The position numbers and the translations under genes are program-made. A stretch of DNA of 64,000 nt from an uncultured Spirochaetales bacterium (lineage in GTDB: Bacteria; Spirochaetota; Spirochaetia; Sphaerochaetales; Sphaerochaetaceae): assembly GCA_949293335.1 (NCBI GenBank), contig CASFDA010000013.1:248001-312000 (forward strand), in the 5' to 3' direction. Numbering within the stretch: the stretch's first letter is position 1; every line of letters starts with the position of its first letter. Positions 32,073-42,887 of this stretch are shown here, piece after piece. The notes below the pieces were generated by a model. That model ran no database searches, was not told where the DNA came from, and saw only the letters and a program-made list of their open reading frames with translations.

Positions 32073-34356
32073 AGAGAAGATACGGATTCTTGGAAAGATA
32101 GAACTGGACAAGGTTCTGTCCCTGATCTCTTCCTATTCACTCTTTCCTGAGACTAAGCCTTATTTTTCATTTGATCTTTTCTCATCTGAGCAGGATGAGA
32201 TCTTCAAGAGAAGGAAAAGGGTGGGGCGATATATCTCATTTCTGGAAGGAGAGAGGGAGATTTCATCATTTCCTCCAGTTGCAGATATCCTTTCAGAGCT
32301 TGAGGATAATCAGATTGATCTCTCTGGCGATAAGATCTACATTCTTGCTTCCTTTCTGAAAAGTTATGTGAAACTGCTTGAATTTGATGAAAGGGAAGAT
32401 GAGATAAATGATGAGTGGCTCGCTCTCTCTGGCGAAGTGTTCTCGACACTTGATGTAGATGGCAACGTCCTTCCCGACCATCCTCTCCTGAAAGAACTCA
32501 GAAGGGAACTGGATGAGAAGAAGAGGAAAAGAAGGGAATACACTTCTTCCTTCATCAGGGAAAACGAGGATCTGGTGATGTCATCAACTCCCTCTTTCCA
32601 TTCAGGACGCATGCTTTTTCAGATCAAGAGCATGTACAGGAACAAAGTGCCAGGATATGTTGAAGGCGAAAGCGGGAGCGGGAAGGCCCTTTATATTGAA
32701 CCGTTCCAGCTTGTCGATCTCAATAATGATGTAAGCCTCGCAGAGGCGAGGATCGAAAACAGGATAAGGAAGATACTTAGGGATTTTTCGGTGAGGATGA
32801 AGAGTCTGCTTCCTTCCTTGCGCTCAATGAGACGCGATGTGATTTCTTTTGATCTTTACTATTCATTTGCAGCGTACATGAAGAAGATGAAAGGAAAGGC
32901 CTGTGCGATCTCTGATGTTGTCTCCATTGTCAGAGGAAGGCATCCTCTGCTTTCAGAGCCTGTTCCGATAGATCTGAAGATTAAGAAAGGGGTGAAGGGA
33001 GTGGTGCTCTCTGGCGCGAATGCTGGAGGAAAAACAGTTTCAATGAAGACACTTGCCCTTCTTGCCGCATTGAACCAGATCTCTGGATATTCCCTTCTGG
33101 ATGAGAAGTCATCTCTGCCTGTTTTTTCTTCAATCCTTGCCGACATCGGAGATGGACAGTCGATATTCGACGATGAATCGACATTTTCTGCCCACATGGA
33201 GAAAATCAGGGTGATAAGTGATCTTGTCGATGACGACTCGCTTGTCATCCTTGATGAGCTTTCTTCCGGAACAGATCCTGAGGAGGGATCGGCCCTTGCC
33301 CTTTCCATCCTTACATATCTCAAGGAACATTCCCGTCTGGTAGTAGTCACAAGCCACTATTCATCGCTGAAGGAGAGGGCATATGCGGATGAGACGCTGA
33401 TGAACGCATCGATGTCGTTCGATGAAGATAATGGGAAACCGACATTCTCCATCATTCCAGATGTTCCGGGTGAAAGCCATGCGCTCTCGACAGCAAAGAG
33501 GAAAAAGCTTCCTGAAAAGATAATCAATGATGCATATGAGAATCTGAAGGGAAAAAAAGGCAGCGTCGCATCCCTCATATCGAAGCTGATGGATGAAAAG
33601 AGGGAACTCGAGTCTCTTATATCCCTTCAGAAGGAAGAGCTCAGGAAGGTCTCTGATGAGAGGAAGAAGCTTGAAGAGGAGAGGGATAAAGTAAAGAGGA
33701 GGGAACTCGAGCTCGATAGGACCTCTCTGGATGAATACTCGAAACTCCTCAGGGAAGGCCGGAGGGAAGTAGAAAGCATAATCAAGGGACTTTCCGGTGG
33801 AAAAAATAGGGAAGAGGCGAAAATCCACAGGGAAAGGCTGTCTGAACTCTCCGAGAAAGAGAAAGAGGAAAGGGCTCGCCTTGATGCTTCAGATGTTGAA
33901 GAGAAGAGGGATTTCTCCGTTGGCGAGATAGTCCTCTGCGGGAAAATGAGAAAGAGCGGAAGGATTCTCAAAAAGGAGAAGAAGAACATGTTCCTCGTCC
34001 TCCTGGATGGTGGAGTGAAGATGACCATCAAGGGAAAGGATATGGTGAGGAAGGAAGAGAAAGACAAGGGCAAGAAAGTCCTTTACGATATCTCCTCATT
34101 TTCCAGGGAAAGCGCTAGTTATTCGCTTGATCTGAGGGGGAAGACCCTTGAAGAGGCAAAAGAAGCTCTTTCTGAGGAGATAGACAGCGCCCTCCTTTCT
34201 GGCTTGAAGCGTTTCGAAGTCATCCATGGTTATGGAGATGGGATTCTGATGCGTGGCTTGCATGAGTATCTGAAAAAGAGGCCAGAGGTAGTTTCCTACA
34301 GGTTTGCAAATCCTGAGGATGGCGGAATGGGGAAAACCTATGTAGACTTGGAATAG
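32050..34356 (+). CDS. mutS2: MutS2, Smr-domain MutS homologue
   Basis: A 768-residue protein acting on branched DNA or collided ribosomes. The core and clamp precede the ATPase with Walker [13 protein letters not shown] and the Walker B region [16 protein letters not shown] long charged coiled coil (about residues 500-640) follows, and then a C-terminal Smr nuclease-like domain ([27 protein letters not shown]). ATG 32050 sits behind AAGGAGG inside the rsgA end; a longer frame reaching 31903 has no support. It lacks the mismatch-recognition domain, as MutS2 should. Confidence 0.93.
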   Translation: MNGEKRAEEKIRILGKIELDKVLSLISSYSLFPETKPYFSFDLFSSEQDEIFKRRKRVGRYISFLEGEREISSFPPVADILSELEDNQIDLSGDKIYILASFLKSYVKLLEFDEREDEINDEWLALSGEVFSTLDVDGNVLPDHPLLKELRRELDEKKRKRREYTSSFIRENEDLVMSSTPSFHSGRMLFQIKSMYRNKVPGYVEGESGSGKALYIEPFQLVDLNNDVSLAEARIENRIRKILRDFSVRMKSLLPSLRSMRRDVISFDLYYSFAAYMKKMKGKACAISDVVSIVRGRHPLLSEPVPIDLKIKKGVKGVVLSGANAGGKTVSMKTLALLAALNQISGYSLLDEKSSLPVFSSILADIGDGQSIFDDESTFSAHMEKIRVISDLVDDDSLVILDELSSGTDPEEGSALALSILTYLKEHSRLVVVTSHYSSLKERAYADETLMNASMSFDEDNGKPTFSIIPDVPGESHALSTAKRKKLPEKIINDAYENLKGKKGSVASLISKLMDEKRELESLISLQKEELRKVSDERKKLEEERDKVKRRELELDRTSLDEYSKLLREGRREVESIIKGLSGGKNREEAKIHRERLSELSEKEKEERARLDASDVEEKRDFSVGEIVLCGKMRKSGRILKKEKKNMFLVLLDGGVKMTIKGKDMVRKEEKDKGKKVLYDISSFSRESASYSLDLRGKTLEEAKEALSEEIDSALLSGLKRFEVIHGYGDGILMRGLHEYLKKRPEVVSYRFANPEDGGMGKTYVDLE

Positions 34357-34367
34357 GGAGGTGTTTT

Positions 34368-35159
34368 ATGTCTGACTATATGGAGGGAAGTGGAATCTGT
34401 TATCACCTGAGGATCAAGAGAGGTGATGTCGGACGTTATGTGCTCCTCCCCGGAGATCCGAAGAGAGTAAAGAAGATCGCAGCTTTTCTAGAAGATGCCA
34501 AAGAGGTGGCAGATTTCCGTGAATTCGTCACGTACACAGGATATCTTGAAGGAGAGAAGGTCTCTGTCACATCAACAGGAATAGGGGGGCCGAGCGCGGC
34601 CATTGCTGTCGAGGAGCTTTATTCTGCTGGTGCCGACACTTTCATCAGGGTAGGTACCTGCGGAGGGATAAAGATCGACGTGAAGCCAAGGGATCTCGTG
34701 ATCGGTGAGAGTGCAGTCCGGCTTGATGGGACAAGCAAGGAATATGCGCCAGTCGAATATCCAGCAACTGCGGATTTCTCTGTAACTCTTGCCCTTTTGA
34801 AGGCGGCAAGGGGGCTTTCCCTCCCATGCCATGTCGGCGTTGTGCAGTCCAAGGATAGTTTCTATGGTCAGCATAGTCCGGAAGTAATGCCGACTAGTGC
34901 CCTTTTGGAGTACTACTGGGAGGCCTGGAGAAGACTTGGTGTCCTCGCTTCCGAAATGGAAAGTGCCGCGATCTATACTGTCTCTGCACGACTTGGCGCA
35001 AGAGCCGGAAGCATCTTCTCCGTGGTAGGTAATCAGGAAAGGGAGAGGCTGGGCCTTGAGAATAAGTTCAACCACGATACGGAGGATGCGATCAGAGCTG
35101 CGGTTGAAGCTGTGCGACTCCTGATTCTGTCGGACAAGGGAAAGAAGGATCTGCTCTGA
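34368..35159 (+). CDS. udp: Uridine phosphorylase
   Basis: A 263-residue nucleoside phosphorylase of the NP-I family that cleaves uridine with phosphate. Motifs: [14 protein letters not shown] near the start, [25 protein letters not shown] and the C-terminal [14 protein letters not shown]. The specificity region [14 protein letters not shown] resembles uridine rather than purine enzymes. GGGAGGTG lies before the ATG. Together with the UPRT-like gene at 24150 it suggests pyrimidine salvage. Confidence 0.9.
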   Translation: MSDYMEGSGICYHLRIKRGDVGRYVLLPGDPKRVKKIAAFLEDAKEVADFREFVTYTGYLEGEKVSVTSTGIGGPSAAIAVEELYSAGADTFIRVGTCGGIKIDVKPRDLVIGESAVRLDGTSKEYAPVEYPATADFSVTLALLKAARGLSLPCHVGVVQSKDSFYGQHSPEVMPTSALLEYYWEAWRRLGVLASEMESAAIYTVSARLGARAGSIFSVVGNQERERLGLENKFNHDTEDAIRAAVEAVRLLILSDKGKKDLL

Positions 35160-35477
35160 TCAATAGAATGCAATACCTTCTTCTTCCATTTCTTTCCTTC
35201 GCCTTGAAAGAAGGTCATTGAGGCTCTCTCCGTCCTTTTTCCTTTCGTCGAGAGCGATCTGGAACAGCTCCAGACCCATCTCTGTATATTCTTTCTGAAG
35301 TTCTTTGTTGCTATGCATTCCCATGTCAAGGCGAAAGCGTTCATCCTTGTATGTCTTGACAAGATCTTCGCTTTTTGAAAGGAATACTCGCCCATTTGTC
35401 AGGTTTTTGATCACATATGTCCCAGCAACTGGTACAGGGGATAGGAATTCATCGTAGTTCATGACAATAAAAGGCAA
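35160..35477 (-). CDS. Small GIY-YIG-like protein, probably inactive
   Basis: 105 residues. The first half follows the GIY-YIG order: GTYVIKNLTNGRVFLSKSEDL, then a helix and the His/Asn-rich MHSNKELQKEYTEMG and LFQIALDE. In active nucleases the two landmark tripeptides are GIY and YIG; here they are GTY and FLS, and the catalytic Arg is not evident. It is likely a degenerate or repurposed fold. It is convergent with udp and divergent from the V-ATPase operon. Confidence 0.55.
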   Translation of the reverse strand: MPFIVMNYDEFLSPVPVAGTYVIKNLTNGRVFLSKSEDLVKTYKDERFRLDMGMHSNKELQKEYTEMGLELFQIALDERKKDGESLNDLLSRRRKEMEEEGIAFY

Positions 35478-35620
35478 CTATAAAGTGCACTATGCTGTCA
35501 AGGTAAAAAACAATCGATAAAATCGGTGTATATTTCTTGTTTTTCGTCTTCTTTTGTGGAATTTATATTACATGGGTGTTAATGTAAGAAACGTTAAAAA
35601 AACTATTAGGTAGGTGTTAA

Positions 35621-36202
35621 ATGGAGATGCAGATTCAAGATCTGATCGATTCCATTCGCAAAGAAGGCCTTGATAAAACCAATGCTGAATGCGAGAAGCT
35701 GATTGCTGAGGCAAAGGAGAAGGCCGAAGGAATCGTCAAAGAAGCTGAAGAGAAGGCAGCTAAGCTTGTCTCTGACGCTGAAAGGAGGATTGAACTTGAG
35801 GAAAAGTCCAGTAAAGCCGGACTTGAACAGGCCTCAAGGGATGCACTCCTCTCATTTAGGAAGAAAATGGAGGATGAGGTTTCCTTGATTCTAAAGTCTA
35901 AGGTCTCATCGAGCTTGGATCCAAAAGCACTTGTTGAACTCATTTCACTGCTTTTGAAGGAGGAGGAAGATGGCTCTGTCGTACTCGTTCCTGAAAAACT
36001 GGAGAAAGAAGTAGCAGCTTCTCTTGCCAAAGAGCTTGCAGACAAGGTTGCAAAGGGACTTCAGGTTAAGGGCTCTGGCCTCATAGGGGGTGGATTCAAA
36101 ATTATGGAGAAGGATGGAGAGGGTTATATCGACCTTTCCGACGACGCGCTGGTCTCACTTCTCATGCCACATCTTTCTGACAGCCTGAAGAAACTTATCT
36201 AA
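35621..36202 (+). CDS. atpE: V-type ATP synthase subunit E
   Basis: A 193-residue peripheral-stalk protein. The N-terminal half is a long Ala/Glu/Lys-rich coiled coil (NAECEKLIAEAKEKAEGIVKEA, quoted in part) and the C-terminal half is a small globular domain ending GFKIMEKDGEGYIDLSDDALV. It opens the operon E-DUF2764-A-B-D-I-K. The 143-nt gap upstream must hold the promoter; only AT-rich hexamers, no convincing pair, are visible there. Confidence 0.88.
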   Translation: MEMQIQDLIDSIRKEGLDKTNAECEKLIAEAKEKAEGIVKEAEEKAAKLVSDAERRIELEEKSSKAGLEQASRDALLSFRKKMEDEVSLILKSKVSSSLDPKALVELISLLLKEEEDGSVVLVPEKLEKEVAASLAKELADKVAKGLQVKGSGLIGGGFKIMEKDGEGYIDLSDDALVSLLMPHLSDSLKKLI

Positions 36203-36213
36203 GGGGGCTGTCT

Positions 36214-36750
36214 TTGGCCAAGTACTATTATTTCATCTCGTCACTTCCAATGCTGAAGATGGAGGAGGATCCACCTTTCAGCTATCAGGAGTTCCTTGAG
36301 AAAGCTAAAGGGCTTATGAAGGGAAAAGACTATGCTGAAATACTTTCATGCTCATCGAGCGCAGAAGGTGAGCCGCATAGTACCCTGATGAAGAAATGGA
36401 AGGATTATAAAGTTCTCGTAGAGTCCACCTTGGTGGATCAGAGAGCAAGGAAGTTAGGACTGGATGACTCAAGGTACAAGCTTAAGGGAAAGGCCGATGG
36501 GGTGCTTTCTGACAGGATCCAGAAGATCGTAAATGAGCTTGATCCTCTGCAGGGTGAAAGGGAAGTGTTATCGATTTATTTTGATTTTCTTTCATCCATT
36601 CCGCTACAGGATCCGTTCTCTGTCGAGACGCTCATGATCTACGCGCTGAAGCTGGAGCTTTTGGAAAGGAGCCGGAGCTTCTCCCAGGAGAGGGGAAAGA
36701 ATGAGTTTGATCGTCTTTTCCAGAAGCTTGGGGATGATTTGTCCAAATAG
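36214..36750 (+). CDS. DUF2764-family V-ATPase operon protein
   Basis: 178 residues starting at TTG 36214 behind AAGGGGG. The start KYYYFISSLPMLKMEEDPPFSYQ (in part YYYFISSLPML and PPFSYQEFL) is the hallmark of DUF2764, found between atpE and atpA in spirochaete and chlamydial V-ATPase operons. It is mostly helical, which would suit a role in place of the missing subunit C, but this is inference. The 15-nt gap to atpA holds a GAAGG box. Confidence 0.82.
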   Translation: MAKYYYFISSLPMLKMEEDPPFSYQEFLEKAKGLMKGKDYAEILSCSSSAEGEPHSTLMKKWKDYKVLVESTLVDQRARKLGLDDSRYKLKGKADGVLSDRIQKIVNELDPLQGEREVLSIYFDFLSSIPLQDPFSVETLMIYALKLELLERSRSFSQERGKNEFDRLFQKLGDDLSK

Positions 36751-36765
36751 AAGGAAGGTTAGGAA

Positions 36766-38490
36766 ATGCAATTGAAAACCGGTCATGTCGTTGGCGTTAA
36801 CGGCAACATGGTGAACGTGGCTTTCGACAGTGACGTCATCAAGAACGAGGTCGGCTACATCGTTGTCGGGGATACGAAGCTGAAAGCTGAGGTAATCAGA
36901 ATTACTGACGGTGTCGCGGCCATGCAGGTATATGAGATGACTGGAGGAATAAAGGTAGGGGACAAGGTGGAGTTCACCGGGGAGCTTTTGAGCGTTGAGC
37001 TCGGCCCTGGTCTGCTCACACAGGTCTTTGACGGACTTCAGAATCCGCTGCCTGAACTCAGTGAGAAGTGCGGGTTCTTCCTCCAGAGAGGTGTGTACAT
37101 CGATCCGATTCCCAATACAGAATGGGAATTCACTCCCTCGAAGAAGGTAGGGGATACTATCGAGGCTGGAGACAGTTTCGGTTCAGTTCCAGAGGGAATA
37201 TTCACACATAAGATCATGGCACCTTTTTCTTTAGTCGGAGAGTGGACTATAAAAAGCATCAAGGAAAAGGGCAAGTATTACGCGAAGGATACGATCTGTA
37301 CTATCGAGAATAAAAATGGCGAGAAGAAAGATCTTTCAATGATCATCACCCAGCCTGTCAAGGTTGCTATCAAAGGTTATGATGAGCGGCTGCGCCCTGA
37401 TGAGCCGATGGTTACAAAGATCAGGATCATCGATACGTTCCTCCCTGTTTCCAAAGGGGGTACATACTGTGTTCCGGGACCGTTCGGAGCGGGTAAGACT
37501 GTTCTTCAGCACCTTACCAGCCGAAATGCAGATGTCGATATCGTAATCATAGCAGCCTGTGGAGAGCGTGCTGGAGAGGTCGTTGAAGTTCTCAAGGAGT
37601 TCCCTGAACTCACAGACCCGAAGACAGGCAGATCCCTGATGGAGAGGACGATCATCATCTGCAATACTTCAAGCATGCCTGTTGCCGCTAGAGAGGCATC
37701 TGTATACACAGCTGTGACTATGGCTGAGTACTACAGGAACATGGGTCTTGACGTTCTCCTTCTTGCAGATAGTACATCGCGCTGGGCTCAGGCAATGCGT
37801 GAGATGTCTGGTCGTCTGGAGGAAATTCCTGGTGATGAGGCATTCCCTGCTTACCTTGAATCGAGGATCAGTGAGTTCTATGAACGTGCTGGAAAGGTAA
37901 GGCTGAAGGATGGAACCTACGGTAGCGTAACAATCGGAGGAACAGTTTCTCCTGCTGGCGGTAACTTCGAAGAGCCCGTTACCCAGGCGACGCTCAAAGT
38001 TGTCGGAGCTTTCCATGGACTTTCAAGAGAGAGATCTGATGCGAGAAAGTATCCTGCAATCGATCCTCTGGAATCCTGGTCAAAATACGAGGGAATCATT
38101 CCTCGCGATGAGGTGGATGAGGCATATTCATATATCTCCAGAGGAAATGAAGTGAATCAGATGATGAAGGTCGTCGGAGAAGAAGGTACAAGCCTTGATG
38201 ATTATATCATCTATCAAAAGGGTGAACTCGTCGATTCAGTATATCTCCAGCAGAACTCCTTCGATCCTGTCGACGCATCTGTAGAAGTTTCGAGACAGAA
38301 ATACACATTCTCTGTTCTTCTGGACATTCTCAGATCATCTTTTGCCCTTAGTGACAAGAAGGATGTCCGTCTCTATTTCAACCAGATGAGACAGCTCTTT
38401 TTGGACTGGAACGGAAGTGTAGAGAACAGCGAAGAATTCAAACAGCGTGAAAAGGCCCTGAGGGACCACATAGAGTCAAAGAAGAGGTGA
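36766..38490 (+). CDS. atpA: V-type ATP synthase catalytic subunit A
   Basis: The 574-residue catalytic subunit. Walker A is [11 protein letters not shown], preceded by the long non-homologous insert typical of A subunits (residues about 115-185). [33 protein letters not shown] carries the Walker B and arginine-rich elements (quoted in part [19 protein letters not shown]). It pairs with atpB, whose start lies a few bases after the atpA stop. Confidence 0.96.
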   Translation: MQLKTGHVVGVNGNMVNVAFDSDVIKNEVGYIVVGDTKLKAEVIRITDGVAAMQVYEMTGGIKVGDKVEFTGELLSVELGPGLLTQVFDGLQNPLPELSEKCGFFLQRGVYIDPIPNTEWEFTPSKKVGDTIEAGDSFGSVPEGIFTHKIMAPFSLVGEWTIKSIKEKGKYYAKDTICTIENKNGEKKDLSMIITQPVKVAIKGYDERLRPDEPMVTKIRIIDTFLPVSKGGTYCVPGPFGAGKTVLQHLTSRNADVDIVIIAACGERAGEVVEVLKEFPELTDPKTGRSLMERTIIICNTSSMPVAAREASVYTAVTMAEYYRNMGLDVLLLADSTSRWAQAMREMSGRLEEIPGDEAFPAYLESRISEFYERAGKVRLKDGTYGSVTIGGTVSPAGGNFEEPVTQATLKVVGAFHGLSRERSDARKYPAIDPLESWSKYEGIIPRDEVDEAYSYISRGNEVNQMMKVVGEEGTSLDDYIIYQKGELVDSVYLQQNSFDPVDASVEVSRQKYTFSVLLDILRSSFALSDKKDVRLYFNQMRQLFLDWNGSVENSEEFKQREKALRDHIESKKR

Positions 38491-38495
38491 GAGTT

Positions 38496-39803
38496 ATGGC
38501 AATTGGGAAAATACATACAAAAATTGAATCGATTGTCGGAAACGTCATCACCGTAAAGGCTGAGGGCGTTAGGAACGGGGACCTTGCAGAGATCACAAGC
38601 GGAGGCAAGAAAAGCCTTGCAAACGTCATCAAGCTGGATAACGACAAGGTATCGCTGCAGGTGTTCTCTGGTGGACAGGGAGTTTCAACAGGGGATAGCG
38701 TCCGCTTCCTGGGCCTTCCAATGATGGTGAGTTCTTCTGAAAATATGCTCGGACGCATCTTCAATGGTGCAGGTGAGCCGAGGGACAAGGGACCTGTACT
38801 CGACGATGAGATGATCGAGATCGGTGGTCCTTCAGTAAACCCTTCCCGTCGTGTCATGCCTAAGACGATGATCCGTACTGGTATCCCGATGATCGACATG
38901 TTCAATACTCTCGTCGAGTCACAGAAGCTTCCTATCTTCAGCGTATCTGGCGAGCCGTACAATGAACTGCTTGCACGTATTGCCATGCAGGCAGAAGTCG
39001 ATGTGATCATCCTCGGTGGTATGGGCCTGAAATACGATGATTACCTCTACTTCAAGGAAACGCTTGAGAAGTCTGGTGCCCTTTCAAGGACAATCATGTT
39101 CATCCATACGGCATCCGACCCGACAGTAGAATGCACACTCGTTCCGGATCTTTCCCTCGCTGTTGCTGAGAAGTTTGCGCTCAATGGAAAGAAAGTTCTT
39201 GTACTGCTTACAGATATGACGAACTTCTGTGATGCGCTCAAAGAGACAGCAATCACAATGGAACAGGTTCCTTCCAATCGTGGATACCCTGGAGATCTCT
39301 ATTCCTCTCTTGCATCAAGATATGAGAAGGCAGTCGATTTCGAGGGTGCTGGCTCTGTAACTATCCTTGGTGTCACGACAATGCCTGGTGATGATGTCAC
39401 ACACCCGGTCCCGGACAACACAGGATACATCACAGAGGGGCAGTATTACCTCAGAAACGGGCATATCGAGCCATTCGGTTCTCTTTCCCGTCTGAAGCAG
39501 AACGTCAACAAAGACACCCGCGATGACCACAGGGCACTTATGGACGGCATGATCAAACTCTACTCATCTTACAAGGATAGCCTTGAGAAGAAGAGCATGG
39601 GCTTTACGATGAGTGACTGGGATGAGAAGCTCTTGAAGTATGGCGAGATGTTCGAATCGCGTCTGATGGATCTCAAAGTCAATATTCCGCTTGAGGATGC
39701 TCTCGACGAGGGCTGGAAGATACTCAGCGAGTGCTTTGAGCCAAATGAAACTCTTCTGAAGAGTGATCTTATTGAGAAGTACTGGCCGAAAAAGCTCAAG
39801 TGA
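38496..39803 (+). CDS. atpB: V-type ATP synthase regulatory subunit B
   Basis: The 435-residue non-catalytic partner of subunit A. It lacks a P-loop; the equivalent region reads [40 protein letters not shown] and [15 protein letters not shown] are conserved, as is [16 protein letters not shown] choose ATG 38496 with a GAGGTGAG box; a GTG nine bases earlier overlaps the atpA stop and is less likely. Confidence 0.95.
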   Translation: MAIGKIHTKIESIVGNVITVKAEGVRNGDLAEITSGGKKSLANVIKLDNDKVSLQVFSGGQGVSTGDSVRFLGLPMMVSSSENMLGRIFNGAGEPRDKGPVLDDEMIEIGGPSVNPSRRVMPKTMIRTGIPMIDMFNTLVESQKLPIFSVSGEPYNELLARIAMQAEVDVIILGGMGLKYDDYLYFKETLEKSGALSRTIMFIHTASDPTVECTLVPDLSLAVAEKFALNGKKVLVLLTDMTNFCDALKETAITMEQVPSNRGYPGDLYSSLASRYEKAVDFEGAGSVTILGVTTMPGDDVTHPVPDNTGYITEGQYYLRNGHIEPFGSLSRLKQNVNKDTRDDHRALMDGMIKLYSSYKDSLEKKSMGFTMSDWDEKLLKYGEMFESRLMDLKVNIPLEDALDEGWKILSECFEPNETLLKSDLIEKYWPKKLK

Positions 39804-39815
39804 GGATGAATCTGG

Positions 39816-40421
39816 ATGAAGCTTACAAAGAACGAGCAGAAAAAACAGAAAGACGCCTTGAAGCAATTCCAGCGCTATCTGCCTACTTTGCAGCTCAAGA
39901 AACAACAGCTACAGCTTGTTATCAGAGAAGCCGAAGCTGAGTTGGTAAAGCTGAAAGAGGAGAGGGAAAAGGCCATTTCTGGCTTGGACTCCTGGATTGC
40001 GGTCTACGGCGAGAATGCTCTCTTTTCTCCAGAGAAATCCATCATCAACCTTCTCAAGGTCAAGGAAATCAGGAAATCGTACCAGAACGTTGCTGGTGTC
40101 AGCGTTCCTGTGTTCGAATCCCTGGTCTTCGAAGAGATCAGATACGACCTGTGGGAGTATCCTCTCTGGGTCGATGGAGCTCTGAAGGCTCTCAGGGATA
40201 TGGCAAAGTACGATGCCCTCATTCTCACTCAGGAGGAGAAGATCAGTCTCCTTGAAAAAGAGATGAGGACTACAAGTCAGAGAGTGAATCTCTTTGAGAA
40301 GGTCAAGATTCCTGAAGCGAAAGAGAACATCAGGGTTATTGGAATCTACCTGCAGGATCAGCAGACAGCTGCTGTAGTCCGGGGAAAGATATCGAAGAAG
40401 AAACTGGTAAAGGCAGGCTGA
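39816..40421 (+). CDS. atpD: V-type ATP synthase subunit D
   Basis: The 201-residue central-stalk subunit that turns inside the A3B3 head. It begins with the typical LTKNEQKKQKDALKQFQRYLP and ends with a second long helix around VNLFEKVKIPEAKENIRVI, the two forming an antiparallel coiled coil. It lies 12 nt after atpB and 4 nt before atpI. No subunit F gene, which normally partners D, is found in the operon. Confidence 0.92.
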   Translation: MKLTKNEQKKQKDALKQFQRYLPTLQLKKQQLQLVIREAEAELVKLKEEREKAISGLDSWIAVYGENALFSPEKSIINLLKVKEIRKSYQNVAGVSVPVFESLVFEEIRYDLWEYPLWVDGALKALRDMAKYDALILTQEEKISLLEKEMRTTSQRVNLFEKVKIPEAKENIRVIGIYLQDQQTAAVVRGKISKKKLVKAG

Positions 40422-40425
40422 TAGC

Positions 40426-42282
40426 ATGATAGAAAGAATGAAGAAGGTCATTGTCGTATCAACGATGGGAAAGAAGAGGGATACTCTTGTTTCTCTTCGC
40501 AAATGCGGCGTTATGCATGTATCGGATGTCGTCCAGAAAACAACAGGGGTTGAAGATAGCGAAGAGAGATGCAAGGGACTGGAAGACGTTCTTGCCCTCA
40601 TGAAGGAAAATGGGGGAAAGAAAGTCAAGACAGGTGCATCCCTTCCTGAGAGCGATGAGCTTTTCTATTCGATGCTTGTCAGCGACCTCTACGAATACAG
40701 AGCTCTTTCTGATAGGATACAGATCCTTTCCAGAGAGATCGAGAGAGTATCTCCGTATGGGGATTTCGATGTTTCTGAGATCGAAGCTCTTGCAAAAGAT
40801 GGATATGCACTGACTTTCTATACTCTTAGTGGAAAAGAGCTTGAAAAGCTCAATGCTTCAGAGGACGGCTACTATTTGATAAAAAGTGGCAAGGAAGCTA
40901 TGGTCGCATCCATCAACAAGAAGCTCAATGTCTCTGGTCTCTTTGAATTCAGTCTTCCGGAAAAGGGGCTGAGCGCGCTCAGGACGGAAAAAGAAGAGAA
41001 GGCAAAAAGATTGGAATCTGTGCTTGCAGAGATCATGTCATATGCTCCGTACAGCACGAAGATCAGGAAGGAGCTGGAAAGGCTTGAGTCGATCATAAAC
41101 TTCTCGAGAGTTGAGAATACAGTCGGAAGCGACGGCACATTCTGTTTCCTTACTGGCTACGTTCCTGTTTCTGAAGTCGGGAGATTCGAGAGTTTTGCGC
41201 ATGAGAATTCCTGGGCATACTCTATGGATGATCCGTCGGATGAAGACAATCCTCCAACAAGGGTGGTCAACAAGAACGTATTCAGGATCGTCAAGCCGAT
41301 CTTTGATATTCTAGGTACCGTTCCTGGTTATAACGAGAGAGACATCTCGAGTTACTTCCTTGTGTTCTTCACACTATTCTTTGCCATGATCGTTGGAGAT
41401 GCCGCTTATGGCTGCATATTCCTTCTCCTTGCGATCTATATGAGTGTGAAGAGCAAGAAGAGCGGTAAGAAAATCAGTGATGCGAACTTCCTTCTGTACG
41501 TGCTTTCTGTAGGCACTATAGTATGGGGTGCTATAACCGGCACATGGTTCGGATCAAAAGCAATTCTGGAACATTCGGCATTCCTCAGGAGTCTGGTGAT
41601 TCCTGCGATTACGAACTATCCGGAACTTTTCCCGGGAACCGATTCGGAGTGGGTACAGAACAATGTGATGCAGTTCTGCTTCATAATCGGAACAGTGCAG
41701 CTTTCACTGGCATGTGTACTCAATATCAAGGACAAGATAGGACGGAAGGACCTTTCCTGGGTTGCTGACCTCGGTTGGCTTATCGATATCCTTGTCCTTT
41801 ATTTCCTGGTACTCTTCCTTGTCATCGGAGCAGACGTATCCAGTATGTTCCCAGTGATTATCGGAGGGGTGATCGTCGGTTATTTCCTTGTGCTCATATT
41901 TGGAGCTCAGGGTCCTGGAATACCGTTCAAGAAAGGGCTTATATCGGGACTTGGAGGATTCTTCACGACGTTCCTCAACACAGTATCGTGCTTTTCGAAC
42001 ATAATGAGTTACATCCGTCTCTTTGCAGTCGGCATGTCCTCACTTGCAATTGCCCAGTCCTTCAATGGAATGGGAGGGGGAATGCATGGTGCGATGATGA
42101 TATTCGGAATTGTCGTCATAATCTTCGGTCATGTGCTCAACCTCGTGATGGGTCTGCTTTCAGTAGTAGTTCACGGAGTCAGGTTGAATCTGTTGGAATT
42201 TTCCGGTCAGCTTGGAATGGAGTGGTCCGGATACGAATACGATCCGTTCAGGGAGAACGGCGAAAATCAAAAACTAGGTTGA
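40426..42282 (+). CDS. atpI: V-type ATP synthase subunit I
   Basis: A 618-residue membrane stator protein. The first about 300 residues are a soluble coiled-coil/globular part, and the C-terminal half has seven or eight membrane helices. The functional Arg region of the fifth or sixth helix is near NIMSYIRLFAVGMSSLAIA, where SYIRLFA carries the ion-pathway Arg. GDAAYGCIF is also conserved. It couples to atpD by a 4-nt gap. Confidence 0.92.
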   Translation: MIERMKKVIVVSTMGKKRDTLVSLRKCGVMHVSDVVQKTTGVEDSEERCKGLEDVLALMKENGGKKVKTGASLPESDELFYSMLVSDLYEYRALSDRIQILSREIERVSPYGDFDVSEIEALAKDGYALTFYTLSGKELEKLNASEDGYYLIKSGKEAMVASINKKLNVSGLFEFSLPEKGLSALRTEKEEKAKRLESVLAEIMSYAPYSTKIRKELERLESIINFSRVENTVGSDGTFCFLTGYVPVSEVGRFESFAHENSWAYSMDDPSDEDNPPTRVVNKNVFRIVKPIFDILGTVPGYNERDISSYFLVFFTLFFAMIVGDAAYGCIFLLLAIYMSVKSKKSGKKISDANFLLYVLSVGTIVWGAITGTWFGSKAILEHSAFLRSLVIPAITNYPELFPGTDSEWVQNNVMQFCFIIGTVQLSLACVLNIKDKIGRKDLSWVADLGWLIDILVLYFLVLFLVIGADVSSMFPVIIGGVIVGYFLVLIFGAQGPGIPFKKGLISGLGGFFTTFLNTVSCFSNIMSYIRLFAVGMSSLAIAQSFNGMGGGMHGAMMIFGIVVIIFGHVLNLVMGLLSVVVHGVRLNLLEFSGQLGMEWSGYEYDPFRENGENQKLG

Positions 42283-42297
42283 TAAAGGAGTTTGGAA

Positions 42298-42738
42298 ATG
42301 TTTGACAACCTTGCTTATATCGGAATGGCTTGTGCTCTCGCACTTTCTGCCAGTGGTTCTGCCATTGGTGCTGGTATTGCATCTCAGGGTGCAGTAGGGG
42401 CTTGGAAGAAGTGTTATGCTCAGGGTAAGCAGGCACCGTTCATGATGGTCGCATTCGCAGGCGCTCCTCTCACACAGACGATCTACGGCTTCCTTCTGAT
42501 GAACTTCATCTCAAGCGCAATTTCAAGTGGATCTGCATCTCCTGCACTCTGCTGCGGAATTGGTATCTTCTGTGGTATCGCTATCGGTCTTTCAGCTGTT
42601 TTCCAGGGAAAGGTTTCTGCAGCGGCATCAGATGCTCTTGGTGAGACAGGAAAGGGAACTGCAAACTACTTCATCGTCATCGGTATTGTAGAGACAGTCG
42701 CTCTCTTCACTCTCGTTCTTTCGCTTCTCGTCCTCTGA
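42298..42738 (+). CDS. atpK: V-type ATP synthase subunit K, predicted Na+-binding
   Basis: A 146-residue proteolipid with four helices from a two-hairpin duplication. Only the second hairpin has the ion-binding carboxylate, Glu132 in GIVETVALF. The equivalent first-hairpin region reads APLTQTIYGF. Thr59, Gln60, Gln103 and Glu132 line up by motif and spacing with the Na+ ligands Thr64, Gln65, Gln110 and Glu139 of Enterococcus hirae NtpK. ATG 42298 has an AAGGAG box; TTG 42292 is less likely. Confidence 0.94.
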   Translation: MFDNLAYIGMACALALSASGSAIGAGIASQGAVGAWKKCYAQGKQAPFMMVAFAGAPLTQTIYGFLLMNFISSAISSGSASPALCCGIGIFCGIAIGLSAVFQGKVSAAASDALGETGKGTANYFIVIGIVETVALFTLVLSLLVL

Positions 42739-42761
42739 GGAAGAGACATATTTCTGATAAT

Positions 42762-42800
42762 CGGCTTGTCCGTATCATTGCGGGCAGGCCGTTTTTCTTA
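42762..42800 (+). terminator. V-ATPase operon terminator
   Basis: An 11-bp stem CGGCTTGTCCG/CGGGCAGGCCG (two G-U pairs), 8-nt loop, then TTTTTCTTATTTT. Confidence 0.88.
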
Positions 42801-42848
42801 TTTTCCCGTTTCATTCTTTATTAATGGCTTTTCAAGTGCGAGAGCAAG

Positions 42849-42887
42849 TTGTCCTACTTCAACTGTTTGTCATAAAATGGCCTTGTG
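42849..42887 (+). promoter_or_regulatory. Promoter with start codon at +1, before the ispG unit
   Basis: TTGTCC (42849-42854), an 18-nt spacer and TAAAAT (42873-42878). The GTG at 42885 is six bases after the -10, with no Shine-Dalgarno, predicting a leaderless mRNA for the long downstream unit. Confidence 0.5.
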
